Positions 1-7,594 of a stretch of 64,000 nt of DNA are shown in pieces (within the stretch, counting starts at the first letter, position 1; the number at the start of each line of letters is the position of its first letter). Both the position numbers and the translations under genes were made by a program. Below the pieces are notes generated by a model. It was not told the DNA's origin. It saw only the letters and a list, made by a program, of their open reading frames with translations, and did no database searches. The DNA comes from Psychrosphaera haliotis (GTDB lineage: Bacteria; Pseudomonadota; Gammaproteobacteria; Enterobacterales; Alteromonadaceae). The stretch covers positions 806,001-870,000 of the forward strand of contig NZ_WOCD01000003.1 of NCBI RefSeq assembly GCF_009728465.1. Direction: 5' to 3'.

Positions 1-329
1 ACTAAACTTACATCGGAGAGTAATCCGCCGTATTTGATGTCGAACAAACTGTTAGTACTAAATGTTGGGTACCACTCAAGGTATAAAGAGTCGCTACTTT
101 TCACGCTGCTGTAGTCAACGAAAAAAAAGTTACCACCATAATCCCAACCACTCGAGTGTTGAAGCGTAATAATAGTGGTATTTTCCGACGTTCCTGGCGC
201 TGCAAACGCTTGGTCAAGATCGCCGTATTGAAGGTGCATTTCTGTTGAGCTCCAATTCGAAGCAAAAACAGAGCTAGAAAGGAAAAGAGAAGTTGCTGCC
301 AAGCCAACAAGAGTGCTTTTTGTCGCCAT
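1..329 (-). CDS. Tsx-like outer-membrane channel, C-terminal part outside window
   Basis: The reading frame opens with ATG at 329 and runs off the left edge, giving 109 residues. A Sec signal peptide (MATKSTLVGL start, cleavage near VFAS) is followed by short alternating aromatic strands such as LQYGDL, ITLQHSSGWDYGG and FFFVDYSS. This is the pattern of the nucleoside-specific Tsx/OmpK beta-barrel family, which passes nucleosides or related solutes across the outer membrane. Family assignment rests on these early strands only; the substrate cannot be judged because most of the barrel is missing. Confidence 0.7.
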   Translation of the reverse strand, partial: MATKSTLVGLAATSLFLSSSVFASNWSSTEMHLQYGDLDQAFAAPGTSENTTIITLQHSSGWDYGGNFFFVDYSSVKSSDSLYLEWYPTFSTNSLFDIKYGGLLSDVSL

Positions 330-480
330 TTACGTAAACCTTAAAAAATTGATCTACATAAAGCGTAGCACCAGATTTAAATAGTGGTGTTATTTGCTTA
401 TAAATATTAGGTATTTTAGAACTAAAAACATCTAATTCCCTAAAACAGGTCAAAGGAACCTTTAGAACCGCCCCATAACT

Positions 481-508
481 GGATTATTGTATCGTGCCTG
501 CATATAAA
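481..508. repeat. Left copy of 28-bp direct repeat flanking fic segment
   Basis: Positions 489-508 read GTATCGTGCCTGCATATAAA and recur perfectly at 2598-2617. The match extends leftwards to 28 nt with two mismatches. The two copies bracket the Fic gene and a decayed tyrosine recombinase, so they may be att sites or a target duplication (inference). The rest of the 330-585 interval holds no gene that I can support. Confidence 0.6.
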
Positions 509-585
509 ACAATCAGAAACGTGACCCAAATTACTTTCTTTGAAATGGGAATAAAGTGATTTACTTCCTTGGCTATATGCTTCAC

Positions 586-2121
586 TTAATCAAGTAAAAA
601 CACTTCTTGATATTTATTTTCTATTTCTGTTACCTCAGTCTCAGTTAGTGCAGCGAACTCTCTAGTTGTAGCCCTTGTCGATAACCTACCATTGCTCTGA
701 CGCAAAAAGTTAAGCAGTAAACTTAAACTTTTTTGAGGCATATCAAACCGATTATTTACATAGTTCCAAATCTCATCGTATCTTTCAAGGTAAAGGACTT
801 CCTCAGGAAGTACAGTGTCTACCGTTTCTTTTACGCACTCAAACAAGAATTCAACTTGGCACGTCATATCTCCATATCGGTACAAATCTGCCGTTTCATT
901 TGTAACATGAACATTGTTATCTATCGTTGGTTGCCATTCAACATACTTCAAACGTGGACTTGTAAATTGCTCTAACACGGCTTTGTATTCTTCAATTTTT
1001 TCTAGAATGATTGCTGATACCGGAAAAACAACCCCTTTAGGCGTGAAGCCACTCTCAGCTAATACGTGATGAATTAAATAGCGATGTATTCGTCCATTAC
1101 CATCTTCTAATGGATGGATAATAACAAACGAAAAAGCAATGATTGCAGCGGCTAAAACAGGGTGAAACCCTGAGTTTTTCATTAGTTCATAAGCATTTAG
1201 ATAGGCAGCTAGTAACTCATCTAAATCTTCTGGTTTGGCTGATATGTGTTCAGGTATTGGTATGTTGGTCACACGATCATGCTCACCAACAAAACCGCCA
1301 ACACAACGAATTCCCGGTAGGATAAATCGACCATCAGGAATGACTACTTCTTGTAAACGTTCTATCTCTTCTATGGTTAATGGCTGCATGCCTGCTTGAC
1401 CGATAATTTTTCCCCATCGCTCTATACGACTATGAGGCGGCGCTTCTCCTTCAATGGAATATGAAGCCTTGGAGTCTGAAAGCAATAAAAAAGCAGCAGC
1501 CCTTGCAAGTAAGTCACTGTGAACAGCCCCTATATTTTTTGCCGCTTTTTCATCTAAGTTCTCTCCAATATACTGGACAAGTTTCTCTGTTTTTCTAATT
1601 AACGGACAAAACCCATTAACACCCGGTAAATTGTTATTTATTCGTTGGCGTGAAACCTTTGTTTTACCGCTGCCAAATTGTAGTTTTTCGTTTAGCGCGT
1701 CAACATAATTGCCTGTAATAACATCTTTAATAGGCAGTACTTGCGTAGTAAGCCATTCATAAAAAAACCAAATTCTGCGGCTATACGCACCTGTTATTTC
1801 ACTTTCAATTGAGGTTCTAATATCTTCGATTGCTAAAGCGCCAAATAAGCTTTTCATAATTGCTAAATCAGCACCTTCGTATTTCAACGCAAATGTTAAT
1901 TGTGCAAACCAATGCGCTTCTGGCTGATAACGGCTTCCCCATATTAACCATCTTCCTTTGCTTCGTTTAGCGTTTATAGCTGGCACTATGGCGCATATAG
2001 CATTAGGGGCAGGAACGCTTAGTTGGAATTCATTGATAAGCCAAGCATATCCAACCAGCTCAGCTTCAGGCTCTGGATAGACTTCTTCATCAAAGAACTT
2101 TGCACGTTTTGCTAATACCAT
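586..2121 (-). CDS. Fic-domain protein (probable AMP-transferase), class II
   Basis: The Fic core motif HPLEDGNGRIHR (consensus HPFxDGNGRxxR) begins near residue 336, with the catalytic His at its start. An N-terminal inhibitory-helix motif, SYSIEG, near residue 220 fits the (S/T)xxxE(G/N) class that self-inhibits in cis. Fic proteins transfer AMP or another nucleotide part onto target hydroxyls. Length is about 511 residues. A GTG nine bases upstream is possible, but AGGTGG lies seven bases before the ATG at 2121, which I prefer. The gene is alone between two direct-repeat copies and shares the segment with a recombinase remnant, so it is probably accessory cargo. The target protein is unknown. 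Confidence 0.88.
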   Translation of the reverse strand: MVLAKRAKFFDEEVYPEPEAELVGYAWLINEFQLSVPAPNAICAIVPAINAKRSKGRWLIWGSRYQPEAHWFAQLTFALKYEGADLAIMKSLFGALAIEDIRTSIESEITGAYSRRIWFFYEWLTTQVLPIKDVITGNYVDALNEKLQFGSGKTKVSRQRINNNLPGVNGFCPLIRKTEKLVQYIGENLDEKAAKNIGAVHSDLLARAAAFLLLSDSKASYSIEGEAPPHSRIERWGKIIGQAGMQPLTIEEIERLQEVVIPDGRFILPGIRCVGGFVGEHDRVTNIPIPEHISAKPEDLDELLAAYLNAYELMKNSGFHPVLAAAIIAFSFVIIHPLEDGNGRIHRYLIHHVLAESGFTPKGVVFPVSAIILEKIEEYKAVLEQFTSPRLKYVEWQPTIDNNVHVTNETADLYRYGDMTCQVEFLFECVKETVDTVLPEEVLYLERYDEIWNYVNNRFDMPQKSLSLLLNFLRQSNGRLSTRATTREFAALTETEVTEIENKYQEVFLLD

Positions 2122-2136
2122 ATTACCCACCTAAAA

Positions 2137-2320
2137 ATGATTTATCATGAAAAACGATTCTTACCCATGAAAAATAATTATATAAACCACCACCTCATGA
2201 ATTACGATTAAAAACTATATTATGACTGAAAATTTAAATCAACTGCGTGAAAGACAAATACGAGTTATGAAATATAATTATATTTTACAGAATGATGTGA
2301 ATTATGATTATTTATTGATG
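2137..2320. promoter_or_regulatory. Phased, degenerate repeat array upstream of fic
   Basis: Copies of a TGAAWWAYRATTA-like motif start near 2147, 2167, 2197, 2247 (weak), 2267 and 2297. The first three and last three are offset by exactly 100 bp, with the blocks at 2171-2180/2271-2280 and 2201-2210/2301-2310 each matching 9 of 10. All spacings are multiples of 10, so the copies would face one side of the helix. The position just upstream of the minus-strand fic start suggests an operator array or a decayed duplication (inference). A 63-codon frame across it looks spurious. Confidence 0.35.
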
Positions 2321-2343
2321 AGTATCATAATAATTCAAATTAT

Positions 2344-2370
2344 AAAAAAAGGTAATGCAAGTGCATTACC
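2344..2370 (-). terminator. Intrinsic terminator after recombinase remnant
   Basis: GGTAATGC at 2351 pairs with GCATTACC ending at 2370 around a 4-nt loop. On the minus strand the stem is followed by a run of seven T (2350-2344). It lies 14 bp after the recombinase stop codon, consistent with ending its former transcript before fic. Confidence 0.65.
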
Positions 2371-2383
2371 CTTTAGGGTTGAG

Positions 2384-2578
2384 CTAGAAGATGCTGTCAT
2401 CACTCAACGCTGATAAATGAGATTTACCATAAACCTCAGCCAACTTAGAGCGAGAGACATGAGTGTATATTTGCGTTGTTGAAATATCAGCGTGACCTTA
2501 CATTTCCTGAACATGACGCAAATCAGCACCGATGTCTAACATCTCAGTAGCTGTGGTATGACGAAAGATATAACAAGG
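2384..2578 (-). pseudogene. Tyrosine recombinase (XerC/D-like integrase), C-terminal remnant
   Basis: The minus-strand frame reads FRHTTATEML, then GADLRHVQEM, a stop codon (TAA at 2500-2498), then [19 protein letters not shown]. These are the last catalytic boxes of phage-type integrases: HxxR remnant, the LGH box and the active-site Tyr in IYTHV. The stop replaces the expected Leu of the LGH box (TTA to TAA). Everything N-terminal to the remnant is absent, and its upstream end lies 12 bp from the right direct repeat. It is a dead relic, best read as the former mobilising enzyme of the fic segment. Confidence 0.85.
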
Positions 2579-2589
2579 CCATTAAAGTT

Positions 2590-2617
2590 GGATCATAGTA
2601 TCGTGCCTGCATATAAA
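2590..2617. repeat. Right copy of 28-bp direct repeat
   Basis: Direct partner of 481-508: 20 perfect bases at 2598-2617 and 26 of 28 overall. It directly follows the truncated end of the recombinase remnant, which is where an attachment site would be expected. Confidence 0.6.
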
Positions 2618-2633
2618 GTAATTAAAATTTTTC

Positions 2634-2670
2634 CAAAAAAAAAGAAACCCCGAATTATCGAAGTTTCTTT
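2634..2670 (-). terminator. Intrinsic terminator of the met-zincin gene
   Basis: The stem GAAACCCCGA/TCGAAGTTTC (2644-2667) has eight pairs and a 2x2 internal loop. On the minus strand it is followed by nine T. It lies about 90 bp past the stop of the metalloprotease gene and may also act weakly in the other direction. Confidence 0.6.
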
Positions 2671-2757
2671 TAGTAATTTAGCTTTCTAGACTTATGTTAG
2701 CCTTTATTTAGGCTTAGTCTGTGGCTAAAACCAGAACATATTTGTGCTTGGTTTGAT

Positions 2758-5283
2758 TTATTTTTTCACCGTCAGCTTAGGCTCTAAACCTTCTGTTAAT
2801 CTGGCTTCAAGACCTGCATAACGGTATCCTTGTAACTTACCGTAGTGCTTTTTCGCTGCTGATTTTAGCTTAGATTTTAACTCAGTGGCGATGCCTCTCA
2901 ACATTGCAACAAGAGTAGGAGATGATTTAGTCGATGAAATGTCTTTAAGCAATTTAGTCACAAAGTAGTCTTGTAACATAATTGTATATTGATCTGACTT
3001 AGGGCGACGAGATTTGATGTCACCGAAAATAGTATCAACATATTTATTAACCGTTTTTACCGGATCCATTACATCTTCGCCAGCCGCTTGTAACTTTATT
3101 AGCGAGTCTAGGCGGTGTGCAGCCAATGGGCTACCTACGGCTTGTCTAATAATAGAGTTTGCATATTTCTCAAACTTATCCTGACCAATGCGTTTTAAAA
3201 TCTCTTTGTTATTCCAAAACTCAGGTAACTTAACGCCGTTGTCTATTAAAAACTGAACTGCACGTTCCTGCTTTTTCTTAGGGAAGATTTCAAAGACTTG
3301 TTTTTCTTTATGATCTTGAGTTAACTCATTGCGGTACATCACACCACCAACCGCTTTAGCAACGTGGCCAAGCTCTCTAGCGTGTTGTTGAATCACGGTT
3401 TTGTATGCGTTGTCTAACTCGTCATAACCTTTGTTTGGTTCAAAGCTAGTAGAGTCGACCAAGTTAGCTATAATACGCTTTTTGTTCTTCTGCCCTAGTC
3501 TTGTTGCTTCAACAGGATCATCACCAATCGCTTCCGTTAAAATACGTGGATCTAGGTAGCTTGGTTTAGAGTATGCATCCCAACGTAGACGGTCATCATT
3601 TAACTGACGGTCTGCAATTTTACTTAAAAGAACCGTTTCTTCTTTTGGCGTAAGGTCACCTTTAAATTCTTTGTAACCCCACTCAATTGCAAACTTGTCA
3701 TACGGACCTGGATCGTAGTCAATTGGCGACACACCATCTTCTGGTTGTATTACATAGTTAAATCGAGCGTAATCCATGATTGATGCTGACACACCAAATT
3801 CTTTTACAAATTCAGGATCTCTTAACTGATCAATCGTGTATGAATTATTACCAATAAAGTTGTGGTGTAGGCCTATTGAGTGACCAACTTCATGAGCAAC
3901 AACAAAACGAACTAAATCACTCATAACTTCGTTTGGTAAAGGTAACTTTTTAGCTCTTGGATCGGTTGCACCGGCTTGCGCAAAGTACCAACCTTCCAGT
4001 AACTTGATTACGTTGTGGTACATACGCACGTCAGCTTCAATAATCTCGCCTGAGCGAGGGTCAGCAACATGCGGGCCTTGTGCGTTTGGAATGCCTGATG
4101 GGATCCAACGTATTACTGAGTAACGAGCATCTTCTGGATCCCAGTCTGGATTTTCTTCCATGCTAGGTGCCATTTTTGCAACAATACCGTTTTTGAAACC
4201 AGCCTGTTCAAACGCAGACTGCCAAAACTCAATACCTTCTCTAACCGCTTCAACATATTTCTGCGGCGTTCCACTGTCTATGTACCAAACGATAGGTTCT
4301 TTTGGTTCACTAACTTCTAACTCTGGATTCTTCTTTTCTAAACGCCAGCGTTTTATGTAGCTAAAGGAGTCCAGCTTGTTTTTCTCTGAGCTGTAATCTG
4401 AATAGTTCGCCGTAAAGTAACCTACTCGCTTATCATAAAAACGAGGTTTCATTGGCGTGTCTGGCAACGCAAAAATAGAGTGACGTATTTCTTTAGTTTC
4501 GTTTACTTTTGCACTAGTAAATTGCGCTAATACTGTTGCTTCTATATTTTTTTCAAACGCCTTAACTTTAGTAATCAAACTGCTCTTTTTATTCAGTTTG
4601 AAGCTTGGTGTTTTTGGCGCTTTCGGGTTTCTTGGCGCTCTTGGTGCAGGGAAAAGCTCTTTGTGCTGTCCCATATATAAGCTTGTAATGTCTACAACAG
4701 GTGACTTAGCGTCGTCAGTTGAGAAAGTTGCAATTGGAAGCTTGGTAATAATCGCATCGATAGACGCTTTTTTAACGACTAACGATTCTCTAGAACCATC
4801 GTCAGATACCACTGAATAATTACGGCTACGTAACAAAATATCGTCACCATGGCGTTCAAAAATCACATATTGACGACCGATATCAGCACTAATAACCCCT
4901 TTTCCAGGCTGTGTGCCTGACGTTTTAACTTGCCAAACAAACTCACTACCTAACTCAACAGCTGGGATTTCAAAGTATACTTTGTTGTCCACAAGATGAG
5001 TGGTAAAGATACCTTTTGAAGTTACCGCTTTATCAGTAACAATATCTGCATAGTCTTTAAACTTGCTTTTTTTCTTGTCTTTTTTATCTTTTTTGTCCGC
5101 TTTTTCTGCTTCGTCTGGCTTATCAGCATCTTCATCTTTATCAGCAGCTAGCAAAGTGTAAGCTGGGGCTACATTTGAATTAGACTTATTTAGCGCGTCA
5201 ATCTCAGCTTGCGTCAGAACCGTCGCAGCGGAACTGAAACTGGTGATGCTTAACACCAGCATTGTTTTGTTTAGTAACTTCAT
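2758..5283 (-). CDS. Exported zinc-dependent metalloprotease (DUF5117/DUF4953 met-zincin)
   Basis: An 841-residue precursor with a signal peptide (cleavage near SSAATV), then a very Lys/Asp-rich stretch at about residues 45-75. A DUF5117-like beta region spans roughly 100-330 and a met-zincin catalytic domain about 360-720. The zinc site HEVGHSIGLHH is at 464-474 (His464, His468, His474; catalytic Glu465) and a Met-turn candidate, SIMDY, follows. The family comprises secreted or periplasmic peptidases common in marine Bacteroidetes and Alteromonadales; the substrate is unknown. The gene is transcribed alone, with a terminator downstream and a possible Fur site upstream. Confidence 0.85.
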   Translation of the reverse strand: MKLLNKTMLVLSITSFSSAATVLTQAEIDALNKSNSNVAPAYTLLAADKDEDADKPDEAEKADKKDKKDKKKSKFKDYADIVTDKAVTSKGIFTTHLVDNKVYFEIPAVELGSEFVWQVKTSGTQPGKGVISADIGRQYVIFERHGDDILLRSRNYSVVSDDGSRESLVVKKASIDAIITKLPIATFSTDDAKSPVVDITSLYMGQHKELFPAPRAPRNPKAPKTPSFKLNKKSSLITKVKAFEKNIEATVLAQFTSAKVNETKEIRHSIFALPDTPMKPRFYDKRVGYFTANYSDYSSEKNKLDSFSYIKRWRLEKKNPELEVSEPKEPIVWYIDSGTPQKYVEAVREGIEFWQSAFEQAGFKNGIVAKMAPSMEENPDWDPEDARYSVIRWIPSGIPNAQGPHVADPRSGEIIEADVRMYHNVIKLLEGWYFAQAGATDPRAKKLPLPNEVMSDLVRFVVAHEVGHSIGLHHNFIGNNSYTIDQLRDPEFVKEFGVSASIMDYARFNYVIQPEDGVSPIDYDPGPYDKFAIEWGYKEFKGDLTPKEETVLLSKIADRQLNDDRLRWDAYSKPSYLDPRILTEAIGDDPVEATRLGQKNKKRIIANLVDSTSFEPNKGYDELDNAYKTVIQQHARELGHVAKAVGGVMYRNELTQDHKEKQVFEIFPKKKQERAVQFLIDNGVKLPEFWNNKEILKRIGQDKFEKYANSIIRQAVGSPLAAHRLDSLIKLQAAGEDVMDPVKTVNKYVDTIFGDIKSRRPKSDQYTIMLQDYFVTKLLKDISSTKSSPTLVAMLRGIATELKSKLKSAAKKHYGKLQGYRYAGLEARLTEGLEPKLTVKK

Positions 5284-5369
5284 ATCGGTATATTTAATCC
5301 TGTTCCAAAAAAAATTATTGTTTTTATTTATGGTTCAATGTTCTTTTGCACGTAATAGTTTTATTTTAT

Positions 5370-5388
5370 ATAAATGATTATCACTAAT
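5370..5388. promoter_or_regulatory. Possible Fur box
   Basis: The core AATGATTATCA is identical to the centre of the 19-bp Fur consensus, and 13 of 19 positions match overall. It sits 87 bp upstream of the metalloprotease start. In such AT-rich DNA a chance match is plausible. Confidence 0.3.
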
Positions 5389-5551
5389 TAGTCTATTTAT
5401 CTGAGACTAACCGTTATTTAATAGGGTTAAACTATTAGTACTCTAATTAACGCCGCCCTTTACATCAATACATACCGCAACAAAATTTCATTAAACTCAA
5501 CAAGAAAACCCGCTATTCGAGCATCGCTCTACAAACTTATTTAATCAGTTT

Positions 5552-5620
5552 ATTCTTTTATTCTTTTATTCTTTTATTCTTTTATTCTTTTATTCTTTTA
5601 TTCTTTTATTCTTTTATTCT
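5552..5620. repeat. Octanucleotide tandem repeat (ATTCTTTT, about 8.6 copies)
   Basis: Uninterrupted direct repeats of the 8-mer ATTCTTTT fill 69 bp of the 459-bp gap between the divergent metalloprotease and acetyltransferase genes. The array ends about 120 bp before the acetyltransferase start. Such arrays mutate by slippage; here copy number would change promoter spacing rather than a reading frame. Apart from this array and the possible Fur box I see nothing in 5284-5742. Confidence 0.9.
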
Positions 5621-5742
5621 TCAAGCTTATCGCTTTTTGGCTTATAGTTTTTTATTAATAGTTTTTTGGCTCGTAGCTTTGTTGGTATACGCAACTTTTA
5701 TATCAATTCCCGTTAAATATGTATCTCTGGAGTAATTAAGTT

Positions 5743-6204
5743 TTGAAAGCAGTAGTCATAAAAGAAAATCAACAAGAGCTGTTAGAAGACTTTATTCGCT
5801 TAAACGAAGAATGGATATCTTACTATTTTGAAATTGAAGAGGTTGATCGTGAGTTAGCAGCAAATCCAATAAAAGTAATTGATAATGGCGGGTATATTTT
5901 TAGCCTAATTGACGAAGGCGAAGTCAAAGGCGTGTGCGCTCTGTTTAATAATGGAAACGGCATTTTTGAGTTAGCTCGAATGGCTGTATCGCCAAGTAGT
6001 CAGGGCAAAGGGTTCGGCAAAACATTAATTGAACATGCTTTGGCTAAACTTACTGAAATTGGTGCTCAACAAGTTTATCTTGTTTCTAACACTAAACTAA
6101 CGGCTGCAATTGAGCTTTATAAAAGTTACGGCTTCAAAACCACCTCAGAAGGCCAGCACCCTGTATACACTAGAGCCAATATAGTGATGAGCCGCCACTG
6201 CTAA
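5743..6204 (+). CDS. GNAT-family N-acetyltransferase
   Basis: A 153-residue single-domain protein. The acetyl-CoA binding loop is visible in ELARMAVSPSSQGKGFG (motif A, Q-x-x-G-x-G near residue 88), followed by the typical C-terminal AIELYKSYGFK motif B. GNAT enzymes move an acetyl group from acetyl-CoA to an amine; the acceptor is unknown. The start is TTG at 5743, preceded by GGAG ten bases upstream; no ATG fits the N-terminal strand better. It stands alone downstream of the octamer repeat array. Confidence 0.85.
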   Translation: MKAVVIKENQQELLEDFIRLNEEWISYYFEIEEVDRELAANPIKVIDNGGYIFSLIDEGEVKGVCALFNNGNGIFELARMAVSPSSQGKGFGKTLIEHALAKLTEIGAQQVYLVSNTKLTAAIELYKSYGFKTTSEGQHPVYTRANIVMSRHC

Positions 6205-6245
6205 TAACCAAAGACATGAGCTAGTTGCTAGACGAGTTAAGCTAC

Positions 6246-7346
6246 TTAATTTTGCTTTTCGCTAGATAAAACATCTACCGCTTTATCTGGAAAATCAGTG
6301 AAAACGCCATCAACACCAATATCAAAATAAAAGAATCGTAACAATTCAGAAAAGTCCTTAACATAACTAGGTACCTTGCCCTTGTCTGCACGGAATGTAT
6401 ATGGATGAACTAGAAGTCCAGCTTTATGGGCTGCCTCTACTAAACCGTTTGACTTGACTGTTTTTAGCTTTTTATTTTCTGTGACTAACATAGATTTCCA
6501 TGGACCAATCCCATCTGCATATTGTGCAATTTTGTCCATATTTTCAGGTTGAAGCATCCAGTCATAATTATAAGGCACAGCAACACCACCTTTATACGTC
6601 ACTGTTTCTTTCCAACTTGTGGCTGCGATCAATTGCACCAGTTTGAGATTCATATCAAGTTGAGGCATCAACGCCTGCTTAATTCTTTTGAGCTCATTGG
6701 CATCAAAGCTTTGGACAAAAACCTTACTTTCGTGATTGATATAACCGTACTTTTTGAGTTCCAGTAGCACGGCTTTACTTATGTCTTTACCGCTGTGTAA
6801 ATGGAATGCGGGCGACTTTATTTCAGGATACAGACCAACATTTTGACCTGTACTTTTATTTAGCCCCTGTATTAACTCAATTTCGTCGGCGAAAGTATGG
6901 ACTTTAAACTTAGATCGCCAAATAGGAAACCGGTCTGGATAGTTAGCCTCAATAACTCCCTCTTTTACAGAAAACCCCTCTGTCATATCAAGCGTTTTAA
7001 TTTCCGCTAAGGTAAAGTCTAAAGCATAAAATCGACCGTCTTTTCGGCTTCGGCTTGGGAACTTTTCGGCTACGTTAGTTACACGGTCTAAGTAATGATC
7101 GTGCAATACAACTAAGTGATCATCTTTTGTCATCACTAGATCTTGTTCAATGTAGTCAACCTTCATTGCGTAGGCCATCGCTTTTGAAGCCATGCTGTGT
7201 TCTGGTAAATAGCCACTGGCACCACGGTGCGCGATTACGGTTTTATTTGGTTTTACTTTTGAATCTAAAGAGCTGCCATCTGTTGCAGAACATGCAACTA
7301 AAAATGGAAGTACTAACACTGTAAAAACGCTGAAAACAACTTTCAT
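6246..7346 (-). CDS. glpQ: Glycerophosphodiester phosphodiesterase, lipoprotein
   Basis: A GlpQ-type TIM-barrel enzyme that hydrolyses glycerophosphodiesters to glycerol-3-phosphate and an alcohol. AHRGASGYLPEHS near residue 39 and EQDLVMTKDDHLVVLHD carry the catalytic His pair and metal-binding Glu/Asp; VDGVFTDFPD closes the barrel. The signal ends in the lipobox LVAC, so the 366-residue product should be lipid-anchored rather than freely periplasmic. Divergent from the large protease/propeller gene. Confidence 0.9.
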   Translation of the reverse strand: MKVVFSVFTVLVLPFLVACSATDGSSLDSKVKPNKTVIAHRGASGYLPEHSMASKAMAYAMKVDYIEQDLVMTKDDHLVVLHDHYLDRVTNVAEKFPSRSRKDGRFYALDFTLAEIKTLDMTEGFSVKEGVIEANYPDRFPIWRSKFKVHTFADEIELIQGLNKSTGQNVGLYPEIKSPAFHLHSGKDISKAVLLELKKYGYINHESKVFVQSFDANELKRIKQALMPQLDMNLKLVQLIAATSWKETVTYKGGVAVPYNYDWMLQPENMDKIAQYADGIGPWKSMLVTENKKLKTVKSNGLVEAAHKAGLLVHPYTFRADKGKVPSYVKDFSELLRFFYFDIGVDGVFTDFPDKAVDVLSSEKQN

Positions 7347-7594
7347 TAAAATCTCTCAATCATGGTAATAAGTTAGGTTAACGCCAACGCCATTATAGTT
7401 AAAAATCATGGCATAAAGTAATGACAAAATTATTAACACATTTGCACATTCTATAACTTAATCATTTCAACGATGTTAAAAAAACTTAAAAATAATTTGT
7501 TACATCTCATTAACTAATAATGCGGCCTTTAATTTGATGATAATGGCTATTTACTGTACTTTGTCGCCGCATAAACATCACAAGGAAAGTTACT

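Noticed and set aside
2222-2413. 63-codon plus-strand frame
   Set aside because: It crosses the repeat array, a terminator and the antisense of the recombinase remnant; no ribosome site and no recognisable pattern.
5551-5624. CRISPR-like repeat array
   Set aside because: No spacers; a pure octamer microsatellite.
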